A model generated the notes under the pieces. The model was given only the letters and a program-made list of their open reading frames with translations. It was not told where the DNA came from and ran no database searches. This document shows positions 30,924 to 41,600 of a DNA stretch of 64,000 nucleotides, piece after piece. Origin of the DNA: Cymbomonas tetramitiformis (taxonomy: Eukaryota > Chlorophyta > Pyramimonadophyceae > Pyramimonadales > Pyramimonadaceae); the NCBI GenBank assembly GCA_001247695.2, contig LGRX02027801.1, positions 1 through 64,000 on the forward strand, given 5' to 3'. Position 1 is the first letter of the stretch; every line of letters begins with the position of its first letter. A program made the position numbers and the translations under genes.

Positions 30924-32093
30924 GGCGAAGGAGGAGGAGAAGGAGCGGGGCTTCCGGGTGGAGATGGGGGGGACCCAAGGGGGGCCGTCGATCACTTGTA
31001 TTGGGAATGCACCAGGGAGCGCGGGGAAGACTGTTAGATCTTGGATGTGCGGGTGATGGAAGTGGTAGTTCCCTTGCCCGTGCCACTCGTAGTCGTGGTC
31101 CGCTGGTGGGATAGCCAGTGTGACTCTGCCCAGGCGTTCAGTCGCTGTTCTCCTCTTCGTCGTCAGAGGAAGAGGGGGAAGGAGGGCCGCTCTGCCAGAA
31201 AGCGCCTGCTGGTGGGTAGGTAGGATCCGGAGGGGATACCCACTTAATAGGTCCTTGCTTCCACCACGCTCTTCTGTATTCCTCTGGCGAAGGGGGAACT
31301 GCCATACACCAGCGAACTCAAAATTTGGCCAGGGCTCCGCGACACGATTTTTGAGTGCCTAGGCGCGCGGGCAAGAGTCAAGCAGCAGCGAAAAGAAAGG
31401 TGTCAGGTCCAATACAGGGGTCCAGTAAGGTCCCAGACGATATTTATGCTCCGTAGGTCCCAAAATGCTCCAGTCAGGGTACTGCTGGAGGATACCAGAA
31501 GGTGCTAAAGAACTGCCAGAAACGTCCAGAAGCTGCTGAAAGCGCTGTTTGGGGGAGCTTTCCCCGCTGCTGATGGCCGTGAGGGCGGTATCAGGGGTTT
31601 CTAGGCTGTTCTATGGGGTCTAAGGAAGGGGTTTTTGGTGGTGGGGGCTACTGAGAGAGGTTTTGGGGTAGGCTGGAAACTGGCTAAAACGGCTATTTTG
31701 GGCTGTTTTGGGCTGTTTTTCGCCTTTTTAGGGCTCTGGGAGGTGGGCTATGAGGTTTTTCTGGCTACTATAAACCGGGGAAACCCTTTAGGGTGCTCTC
31801 TGACGGTTGTTTGTAGCCTGGGGCTGACTTGGAACTTAAGATCGGAAAACCAATCTTGACCAACGAGAGCCTGGTTGGGCCCCCAGTGTTAAGGGGACGT
31901 TATGCTGAAAGATATTTGGTAACTTTTGGAAGCAGAATACGAGTTCCTTCTTTGAAAAAAAGTAGTATTTCTGACGTAAAAATTGCGCAGAGTTTCCCAA
32001 AAGTACGGCTCTCCCCCTTCAGTATAACGGAAGTTACAGTGTGACCGTGGCTGAACGCGCGGAGGTGTTCAGGCAACGCTTATTGATACCAAT
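30924..32093 (-). other. Leader (5' untranslated part) of Ty3 element 1
   Basis: About 1.2 kb between the nested insertion and the 5' LTR, read on the minus strand. The primer site is adjacent to the LTR (32079-32093). No coding feature is supported. Confidence 0.6.
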
Positions 32094-32781
32094 TGTGCCT
32101 GGGGCACTACGACAGATGCTCGGAAATATGTTTTTGATTGAACGTGCAAAGGTACACAATTCGGATTTTATAATATACTGGATCAGGGCCAGATTGAGGT
32201 ACAAACGATAATTCGGTTCCGAGTTCTGAAGGCTAAACACTTCTCAAGTGCTCCACTTATTCACTCGTCACTCAGGTTGCAGGGTCAACCACTCGACAGC
32301 CGATGTCACACTTCGGCTCAACGTTCAATTCCCGATCCGATCTCATTTCTAATTCCGATTCGTCATTCTCGATTCAGATGTTATGCCGACAGACTGACAC
32401 GATGACTGCCCCACAGTACTGTCATACTACTGTACTGTCATGCTGTCATACTGTCATACTGTCATACTGTCATAGTCATACTGCCATATGTCATCTGATA
32501 TATTCGATTTCATTGTCTTTTCAACCCCGATGCGAATCTGACCATTCTTCGAGGGTCTGACTGAGTTCCACGATGACACCCCCCACAGTACTGTCATACT
32601 ACTATAGTGTCATACTGTCATACTGTTATAGTGTCATAGTGTCATACCCCGGACATCTGGTATTCATTCTCATCGTGATTTCAAGCCCAATTTCACTGTC
32701 ATCGTGCCAATCCCAGATTACCCCCGATGACACACATACGGACGCATAGGCATATCGGCTCACGCTGTGCCTCCGGGCACA
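32094..32781 (-). repeat. 5' LTR of Ty3 element 1
   Basis: 688 bp, partner of 15022-15707, with a variable ACTGTCAT array near 32417-32480 and 32590-32645. Confidence 0.93.
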
Positions 32782-34724
32782 CGTGTAGCCGGTGGGGCCG
32801 AGGGAATCTCGCCTCCGGAATAAGAAAAACCGTCGGAGTCGTCGTCATCGTCGATCACGGAAAGCTCCCCCGGGTGAATCGACTCGTGAACCGAGTCAAT
32901 CGAGCACAATTTAAGGGAGGGGTTAGAGCATGCCGGCATTACCTGGTCCATAAAAGTGACACGAAGAGGCTCCTCGAAAGGAGACTCGACAGAAGCCGGG
33001 TCCGATGCCAAAACCGGGTATAGCCCAGTGTCGATCTCGTGATTGGCAGGTGGTGGCGCATCGCACACCACCTGCGGCACAGACATCGTGGTAAGATGCA
33101 GCGGTGGCTGCACACTGGTAGTGGCAGCACCACCGACCTGTGCAGCTGTAGCCGCAGACCGTAGTGAGTCCAGGATACCCTGTGCGTCGGACAGTACACC
33201 CTCCATGCCGGCGTCCGAAGCATCATGACTCAAGCCCGCATAGTGAGCACGTAACCCCACATCGCGCCGCACAGGATAGGTGAAAGGCTCGGGGTCGTCA
33301 CGCACCAGTGGCCGGTCGTGCTGGTGGCACAGGTCAGCGAATTCCTCGTCGTTCTCGTCGTCGAAGGCGGTCTGGAAGGCCGAAACCACCTCGTCCAAGT
33401 CCATGGCGGCATTACGAAGCCCAACATCACACGAACCACACACCAACGGGCAACGTGCCGTGTCGTGAAAGTGCCCAGGGCAGAGGGGGCACTCCTGTAC
33501 GAAGGCCGAGGATGCGGAGTGAAAAGAAATGTTCCTAGCACCCTGCGGCCGATGCGATTGAGGCCAATTCCCGCCCTTCGGGAGTGGGGAGGCCGCGAAG
33601 CGATGCTTCCATCCCACGTGACGATTACGGCCGTGAAATTTACCGTCGGTCCGACGGTTCCGCTCGTCACGCCACTTGGACGGTGGAAACCTTACACCAC
33701 CGCTCCCATGCCGACGGGGAGAATCATTCCGTGGCGGCGGCGTGTCTTGCGCAACCTCGCGCTCGTCATGACGGAGGGAGGCAAGCAGGGCAGAGGCCTC
33801 ACCAATGATACGAGCGAACTCCTCGAGGAAGTCCGAGACGTCACTCGGCTCCCCACCTGCGTAAGCCAATCCGAGAGGCGTGTGCGTCGGGATAGGCGCG
33901 GCTGCCTTGGGGCGGGTGGAAGGGCCATTAGGGTTCGCACACCACCACACCTCTAGAATGTGAGTGTAAACCTCCTCGATGCTCACCTTCGCCAACTCAG
34001 TGTCCAGGCGAAGCGGGGTGATTACCTCCTTGTAAAATTCGGTGTCCAGTGCCGCCAGGAGCTGCCTCTTGGCTGCTTCGTCGTCCAGAGCGCCGGCTCC
34101 GCTAGCCGCAATCGCCTTTAGGCACTCATCAAATTGGGCCACTAAAGGCTCTGGATCAACAGAGGACCCAAAAGAAATGCTTAAGAGCTCCTCGTGATGG
34201 CGGAGCGGCCGATGTCCAGGCGGCAGCAGCCGCTTGGTGACTTCAAGGAGGGCACGCTTACCGTCGCGCGGAGAAATCGGAGCCGAAGCGTCGACCCACC
34301 TTCGAGCTGGAGAGTGGGGTGTTGTCAAAGAGACCAACGCACGAAGTAAACTGTCGTTGAAGATCGGGTGAACCTCTTTGGTGACGTCCACGAGGTCAAA
34401 GATGTCCTCGTTGGAGGTGTCCTTGTTGACAAAAGATGCCTCCAAGGCAGTCACCAAGGAGTCCCAAAGAAGCTGACGATGAGGTTCACTTCCGGAAAAT
34501 GAAGACGCCTTAGTACCTAAGGTGTCCTTGGCAACACGCTTAACGACGTCAGTGTCCCAGGATGATTGCAACACGGCATTTCCGCGTGTTTTGTCAGCAG
34601 CAGCGAGTGCAACATGCGCTGACTGTGGAGTGCTCTTATATCGAGCACCCACGTTCCGAGCAAAAATTGAATCCAGGCGCATCCTAGCGCCCACGGCAGG
34701 TGTACCAACTGAGGATGTAGTCAT
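32782..34724 (-). pseudogene. N-terminal part of the outer-element gag, split by Ty3 element 1
   Basis: About 645 codons from MTTSSVGTPAVGARMRLDSI to the CGTGT site. It contains a zinc-knuckle-like CPLCPGHFHDTARC (CX2CX4HX4C, about residues 415-430) and an acidic C-terminal part. The downstream part lies at 15021-14542 in the same frame. Size and zinc knuckle suggest a gag protein. No protease or polymerase is present. Confidence 0.7.
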
Positions 34725-35094
34725 CAGAATAAATTCCTATAGGAGGGGGTTGGGGAAAAGGCGAGGCGCAAATCGTAAGGTGGCGGGAGACGGTAATGCA
34801 GTTGCGGAGTAAGGACAAGATGGGGTCGAACGAAATCAACGAAGTCGAACCCGCGACGACCAAGGAGATGTCGACAGGGGTGATCAAGCCAAGTCAAAAA
34901 CAAAATCCAACGCGGACACTCGAAGAAGTTGTCGAAAGTCCCAATCCGAAATCTCACCGTAACTTAGCGTGAACCGCACGCTCTAAAGTGGCCAATTCAA
35001 CACCTCGCGAGGCCCCAACGCCCCGCCAAGCGGAAAAGCTTAGCCAATCATGGCAAAGTCAGCAGTGAGAAAAGCGGGGTAATACCCCATAACC

Positions 35095-35286
35095 TGTGAG
35101 ATATGATATACCGTATTACATCGGGTGGTCACTGAATACTTTTCATACAAGTGTAAACTCATTATAAGAGATAATCAAATATAAGCGTATCTGTGACCTA
35201 GGTTTCTGCCACCGAGTACTGTACGAGTACTGGTACAGCTAAACGGAGTCATGCACATAATGACCTACGGTGCACTGAATCCAGCA
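35095..35286 (-). repeat. 5' LTR of the outer element
   Basis: 192 bp, partner of 14147-14338, followed by the CGTTT target duplication. The gag start lies 371 bp inside, consistent with minus orientation. Confidence 0.9.
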
Positions 35287-35411
35287 CGTTTATCGCGCGC
35301 ACGTCGCTCTAAGACAGTGAGCTCAGTGTCTTCAGTTTCTTCTTCCTCAACTTCACTCTCGGATCCATCGTCGTTATCCGCATAGCAACTAGCTAGTTGA
35401 CTAGCCCAACC
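35287..35411 (-). pseudogene. 5' part of the coding sequence split by the outer LTR element
   Basis: MGDAGWASQLASC at 35422 or just upstream, then DDGSESEVEEEETEDTELTV and LERRARDKR, reaching the CGTTT site and continuing in frame at 14146. Acidic followed by basic. Family unknown. Confidence 0.45.
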
Positions 35412-35422
35412 TGCATCCCCCA

Positions 35423-36220
35423 TTTCGAATGTTCCTGTGGTGCGGTCGGGTGCCCTGCGTGTCAAGTCATTGCTTCTTTGTTGATATACGAACTCCGAGA
35501 CCTTAGCACAAACCGTGCACTACTGTGGTTTCATGCTGTGGACGCGATCGGACGATTGTACAAACGGAGTGTAAGCCGTAGGATTGCGCAGGATGGCGTA
35601 AAAAGTCGCGAAATTCGCCGATCGCGTGGGTTTCGTCAAATTTCGCGAGTTTTGAAGATTTCGCGGTAAAATTTCGCGATTTTACCCCCCAAATTTCGCG
35701 AAATTTCAAAAACATTTGACCGGAGAAAAAGCACCCAAATTTCGCAAAAAATTTCGCGAAATGTAGGGAAAGGGCTAGCTATAACCCCACAGCACTCGAC
35801 TGGTGTCAACACCTGTCAGCGCGACGGAACGCGAGCACGGCGCGCGGGTACGCGACGTCATCATCGACATCGTCATCGTGCTTGCACGAGAGAGCGAGTG
35901 CATGTGCAGCTCAACAGAACCGGACAATATTGAACAGGTTCTCCGCAGAGTCAGCACAATCCAAGCATCCATATCGTGCTCTCTGCATAGACCATGTTCA
36001 AACATCAGCACGATCGTTAGATTATGCTGACTCTGCCGTGCGGAAACCATCGCATGTTCAAAATTTTCCGATTTTGTCATAGTTGTTCACATCGATATAG
36101 GATATTCATCTACTCAATAGCGAATAGGTTCAAGCGAAGGACCAAGGTTGCATTGTCAGGCGAGGGGCGTTCCAACAACAACTCTTTCACTTCTCAGCTA
36201 CACATTATATAGGCCATCGC
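35423..36220. other. AT-rich flank and unassigned DNA
   Basis: 35590-35770 has repeated AAATTTCGC motifs (see the candidate old DNA transposon). 35790-36220 shows no gene; a TATA-like TTATATA lies at 36205-36211, just before the next gene. Confidence 0.4.
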
Positions 36221-37175
36221 ATGGAATCTAATCGTAATGGTCTGCACCAACTATGGCAACTGGTGACCATCCAGCTTACGATTATCGTACTCATAGTAGA
36301 ACTCATTCAGAGAACTCAAGCGCAAGATGCCCGCAAGAAAAGGCGCCATAAACTGGCAAGCAAACGCCCAAGCCTGAAAAGGAAAACTGAAGCAAGTCAG
36401 ACTGAGAGCTCGAAGAGGCAGAGGAAGAGGCAGAGGCGACATGTACATAAGGTAATGTTTGTCCTGAATACAGCCATTGTTCACTTCGTTTCAGTTTGCG
36501 TATATCTGCCGTGAGGAAAGTATTCAAGCAGTGCGATATTGCACCGTGAGCATTTTCACAACCTTGTAAAGATCGCATTTTTATGGACCTTGGTAGCTGC
36601 GACATGCACACGTTGGAAACAAGTCGTGTTCGGTCTGAAGTTTGCTATATTTTCTATTTGCAGGCAACGACAAAGCGGAAAGCGGTCGGCGATATATTGA
36701 CAATTGCTGGCGAAAAGCCGAGTCGAGTGAAGGTATGGCTCCTCTGTCTGTTTTGATTCGGATACGACTTTACGCTTCTTGACCTTCACTCAGAATCCCA
36801 CAGCTTAACGACCACTTATCTTTCCAATTCTTTGTTTTATCCACCAAGGCACTCAAGGCCGTGTCTTGTGATAACTTTTGCCCAGAGTCCTGCAACAGTA
36901 TTTCGTTATTTCTCTCTTCGATTTGAGCTGCCAAAAACCATTACCTTACTATTCTTTTGTGTGAGTGTTGGGTACAGACATGGTGCGGCAAGGATGTCAA
37001 CGCGATGAATAAGGAGCATCTGGACGCATTCTTCGAAGTTCTCTTTGCCGAGTTGCCGGGAGATGAGAGCTGGGATGCGCCAACTTCAAGCGACACTTGC
37101 GAAAGTGCCCTCCAGCATGATGTTGCTTGCAAAGTTATTGCCGACTGTGAGTTACACATCGCTTGCAGGCCCTAA
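36221..37175 (+). CDS. Candidate small spliced gene of unknown function
   Basis: Three plus-strand exons, all phase 0: 36221-36451 (donor GTAATG), 36664-36732 (acceptor TTTGCAG, donor GTATGG) and 36978-37175 (acceptor GGTACAG, stop TAA). The product is about 165 residues: an N-terminal hydrophobic helix (TIQLTIIVLIVELI), a strongly basic middle (SSKRQRKRQRRH), then KEHLDAFFEVLFAELPGDES. The N-terminal helix could be a membrane anchor. No family is recognised. The last exon may instead use the GTGAGT at 37147 as a donor and continue further. It is flanked by transposons and could itself be a transposon relic. Confidence 0.35.
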
Positions 37176-37509
37176 AGCGCCCAGTTCCCGTTTATTTTTC
37201 CAAGTTTGTGTGGAGCTTTCCGCCATGTGCACGAAGCCTGTTTGTTCGTAACACGCTTTGTTGTTCTCGCACTACCTGTGCTTGTAGCCTGTCGGTCCAC
37301 AACAGTGTCCGCCGCGCTTCTCTTCTTGCTGCCTTGTGCCCGAAGTGCGACTGTTGGCAAGATTCTGTGTCTCTGTATTCCGCTTTCTGCCTCGCGCAGG
37401 AGGACTGTTCGCAACGCGTTTTGCCGTTGCTGGCTTTCTTTCCCCTTGTGCATCAGGCTTGACGGTTCACATCGCGTGTAGTTGTACTCTGCTAGACCGG
37501 TAGCTTCTG

Positions 37510-37972
37510 TGTGCCAGGGGGCACGATAGACTGTCAATTACCCCCACGGAAGGGGGATCCGATTCAGATTACCGGCATATTGGGAGAAATATTGATAGGG
37601 AATCTGAGATCGTGGATGAAGAATGCAAAATCAGTAAATGTTATCTCTCTGGCAGAATCGTGAACGATAGAAATATTATTAGGAACGATTATGACAGAAT
37701 CAACGGTGTTGGTACAATACCGTGACAGATGACGATAGAGATGACATTTATGGCGGCGCAGGTTGGGGAAAAACAGGGATTCCTGTGACGAGAGAAACCA
37801 GCCGAACAATCTGTGCTATATAGTGACGAAACACGATTCCTTCGGGAGCTTTGCTACAGAATAAAAATGTTTTCGTAACACGGGCTGTATTGCATAATCA
37901 CCGGTTGTGACATATATCGATTCGTATCCGATTACCCTGAAACTTCGTATATGCATTTGTGTGCCCGTGACA
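37510..37972 (+). repeat. 5' LTR of Ty3 element 2
   Basis: Starts TGTGCCAGGGGGCAC and ends GCCCGTGACA, immediately followed by a tRNA-iMet-type primer site. No partner copy in the window, so the right border is set by the primer site and the TG...CA ends. Confidence 0.8.
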
Positions 37973-38622
37973 AATTGGTATCAGATGTGGCGAGTGCTGC
38001 CTTCAATTATGCTATTCGCGCGGGATAACAGCACTCGGCCTTCTTCAGCGTAAGCGACTTCCATGCGCACAGTATGTTCTGGGGGGGAGATGAGCTCTTA
38101 GTCATCATTTTCCGTTTGTATATGTCAAACTTATCCATGGAAAAGTATTTTTGACGACTACGAGCCTCTAGAGATCATATATCGTTCAGGACACGTTCGG
38201 CGCTTTTTCTCACACTGTGAACGGTCAAACATGTCGTTCATCGGTTTTTGAAAAATATGCTCAGATCGGCAATATAGCACTGCAACGACGTTTACTTATA
38301 CCTGGACAATATGTATATTGACGGAAATTGTCTGGAATGCACGGAAACTCACGGTAGTATGCAGTATGTCCGTCTCCTTCAGCTCTTAACACTCAGGGTA
38401 CGGTATTCGTACAGTGACGTCTAGCAAACGTAAACGGCTTTTCTGGACACAGAATATCATTCTAGTATAGTATTCTTAGTGGTCGGAAACGAAAAACAGC
38501 TTCGTGTGTGGCGCACACAAACCCATCCTGCACGGGTCGGGGCTGGTTTCAACGTTAACGACAACCTACTGGGTGGACCGTTCTGTGGATAGTGACGTCG
38601 TATATATATCTGGACTTTGACT

Positions 38623-41600
38623 ATGAGTGGCACGGACGTATATACGTATAATACGTCGGGTGGAATGTTCAGGGGCACACCCCAGACAAATCCTGACTAT
38701 CAGGCTAATGCCGAGATACCCTTTCTCGGTTATGGTGCGCCCTCAGGAGCACACTATATGCAACACGGACAGCACACCTCAGCCGTCGGTCCGCCAGGAG
38801 TATATATTGGGTTACCTCCGGTAAGCCATTATCCTCACCACCTGCCGGCAGCTTCCCTTGGCACACCGGCGGGAGCACATCCAGTGGCGCCATATTCTCA
38901 ACCTGCTGTTGATCCTGCTGCTGCTGCGCCCTTTTGGGCGCATTCTGAAGCCGGGCACGTGGCACCATCGTCCGGGTATCCTGGAGCAGCAGTTTCGGGC
39001 GCAGGCATGAGAGCTGCCACTGCCGAACGGTATGTTCGGCAGCCTACAACGGGGCAATATGGTGCGCAGTTCTCTGATCCTGCTGCCTTCGCAGTCCCTA
39101 TGTATAGGCCATCACCAATGGCAGCAGCTAACTTCCTCCCAGCTGCTGCACCCGGCAGTTTATATTCAGGAGGGCCAATACCACCACCGTGGACAGCGGA
39201 TCAGCCGGTGCAGTATATGACGGAAGCGCCTTTTTTGTGTCGCGAGGTGTATTTTTTTGGTCGTGTCGCAAACAGATCCGATTATACTCAACATTATACA
39301 CCGACGGTTCGCAGCTTTTTCAAAAAAAAGCTGCAAGGTCCTGCGTTTCCCTTATAGGAGCGAAACAGGTTTTCCTGGAAAAAGTGACATCGACGCACAC
39401 GATACTACCAGAACTGTCCACCTTTGGGGCCCTTTTTTACGGAAACAGTGTGATTTCCCTGTCAGATCGGGAGTAACCGCCCATATATAATTATATTGCA
39501 GTCCACACCGGTCACCTTAAGATGGCAAGCAGGAGAGTTATACAAATCGGTGGAGCATTGCCGCCAATCAGAGACGCATAGAATATTCCTGGGCGTAGTA
39601 TCGAATTATGGATATTCATGCAGAAGTGATCAGCGAGACAGATTTCAGATGGCGTATAAAAGATATTTCCGACCGATCGCCAATCAGAGGAGCCATGAGA
39701 TTAGATAAACTCCATGAATATGGGTCACACGCGAAATACCATAAGCTGACTGTGCACGTACAAGGAGCACGTTTTTTTTGTATAATTATAGAAGGCGCAC
39801 GTGCTACAGATTTCAGGGTGGCTTACATGAGATGTTTTGGACTGATCGCCCATAACCGCCAATAAGAAGTGCGAGCGCCTGAGATAGGCACCATGAATAT
39901 GGGACGACAAGGGAAAGGGATCACACGACAAAAACGAGATGGTTTTGCAGACGATGGATAAGCCAATCAGCGACGCGATCAGTTTCGATTTATATATTGG
40001 TAAATTAAAAAACTGCACCACAAAAAGCCCTTAAGTGTGGCTCCCTTGCGACAAATGCGATGCGACTGGTTCCAGACTTTCGCAACATGCTGACATGGCA
40101 TGGGTTTGCGACACGACAACAAAAATTCACCTGGCAGACATGCTGACATGGCATGGGGTTGCGACGAAGATTACAGTGTCACAGTTGAATGCCATACAGT
40201 ACCCGAAACCATACTGTACCGTCCCCTACTGCTACTGTCCCATTTTACACCTGTCGAGAACAGGTGTAAAATGGGACAGAAGGGGAACAATGGAATCCCA
40301 CTCGACTGTGTGACTACATGACATGGCAACGCATGTCATGTCATGGCGAAATCGGTTCACCGGTGAGACCCACGCGGGCCGCGGCTGGCTGATTTCACAT
40401 ATGAGATATCTCGATGTTGACTCTCACATTCATTCTTGACCCTTTCGTTTAGCGGCGCACCTCACAATGTTTTTTGCTGTGCCCTGCTTTGTACTGCTGC
40501 ATGTATTTTTTCCCTTCATACTAACTAATTTCCGGTATATCCTAACATCCTTGCAGAGTTGTGTTTCATTGTTCTACAGGTCGCGTTCGTTTTTGCTATA
40601 TGTGTGACGCCCCCAGCAACATTCGGGTATTGCTGGCGGCATTCTTGTAGGCCGGCTGACGGGCTGTGCCGCTGCCCGTCGTTTTGATGTTGTCGCAAGC
40701 ATTCACTGACTGATATTTTGCAGGAATTTACTTTTGGTTTTCGAGCTTCTGTTTTGTATTCGTTCTGTTTCTCCTGTGGTGAGTCTATTTTTCGAGGGCG
40801 ATGTCTGCACAGTTTGTGCAGCGTGGGTTCGAGCCCCACCTCTCTCACTGACTTTTCCCTCCGTAATTTTGCAGGATACTTTTCACGTTTTCCTGTTTCG
40901 CCGCACTCCTGCACGTTTGTTTCGCATTCCTGAACGCCTGTTTCGCATTCCTGAACGCCTGTTTCGCATGTGTGCTGTTGGTCGTTGCGTGTACGTTTGG
41001 TTTTGTTATTCATTTTATTTCTGACCTGTTTGCGATTACCGTGTGCAGGTATTTCAAATATCTCATGCTCGTTGGCGAGACGCATGTTACGGTGTGGAAA
41101 TTGTGAAGAGTGTTGAATTATTTTGCTTATTGGCTTCCGATGCGTATTTGCCTGCGTGTTTTTGTGATGATTGCAATATTTTTTCACTTCGTTCTGACGT
41201 TTTCGCATTCGCTGTGTGCAGGTAATTCAGGTTCACCTTTATCGCTGGCGAATTGCATGTTGCTGTATCCAGCAACCTGCTTAGCCTTTAGATTTTAGAA
41301 CTTAGAAGTCAATCTTTTATAGGATTTGTTTTGTTTGTACCTGACTTAATAACAGTATGCACTGCACATTTATTGTTAAGATGTATAAGCATAGTTATGT
41401 AATTAAAGTAGAGTAGAAAATAGTGCATGCTGTGCTAACGTGAGCACATTTCCCTGCCAATTGTTAGTTAATTTGCATATGCTAGCTTGTCAAATTGTTT
41501 CTTTTCTTCCGTAAACTGTGATATGGTATACTCCATAATCTTTTGTATAAGTTTTGTAGATTCGGTTCAAAAATATAGTCTTCTTTGTGTCGCTGCGACA

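Larger units (their letters stand above)
15022..32781 (-). mobile_element. Ty3/gypsy element 1 (chromovirus type) with two methyltransferase-like domains, degenerate, TSD CGTGT
   Basis: LTRs of 686-688 bp (15022-15707 and 32094-32781) begin TGTGCCTGG and end CCGGGCACA, and are flanked by CGTGT at 15017-15021 and 32782-32786. On the minus strand the primer site TTGGTATCAATAAGC (32079-32093) follows the 5' LTR and a purine tract AAGGGGGGGAGAGT (15721-15708) precedes the 3' LTR. It is homologous throughout to element 2 at 37.5-51.9 kb. It holds a nested LTR element and an antisense gene cassette, and its frames are broken at several points. Confidence 0.95.
14147..35286 (-). mobile_element. Outer LTR retroelement, gag-only, non-autonomous, TSD CGTTT
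   Basis: 192-bp LTRs (14147-14338 and 35095-35286) are flanked by CGTTT at 14142-14146 and 35287-35291. Without the Ty3 insertion the element is only about 3.4 kb and encodes one gag-like protein on the minus strand, with no reverse transcriptase. Five substitutions are seen between the LTRs, more than in the elements inside it. Confidence 0.93.
13319..35790. mobile_element. Candidate old DNA transposon enclosing the nested retroelements
   Basis: Both flanks of the outer LTR element (13332-13520 and 35590-35770) are AT-rich and full of AAATTTCGC motifs, palindromic as AAATTTCGCGAAATTT on the right. The outermost sequences contain GTTATAAC and GCTATAACCCC, which read similarly inward. The coding stretch split by the LTR insertion would then be internal. 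No target duplication could be fixed. It may instead be ordinary host DNA. Confidence 0.3.

Noticed and set aside
40235..40300. Helitron 3' end
   Set aside because: The hairpin is strong, but no CTRR end follows it and the enclosing element has TIRs with a 9-bp duplication.
40796..40852. tRNA gene
   Set aside because: There is a good T arm (GTGGG TTCGAGC CCCAC) and an anticodon-like stem (CTGCA/TGCAG), but the position-33 U is missing and no matching 5' acceptor or D arm was found. At most it is a tRNA-derived fragment.
40525..41208. 227-codon minus-strand frame as a gene in the TIR transposon
   Set aside because: It contains VREVGLEPT, a known artefact of translating a tRNA complement, plus a short repeat. 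Composition is low-complexity and no motif is present.
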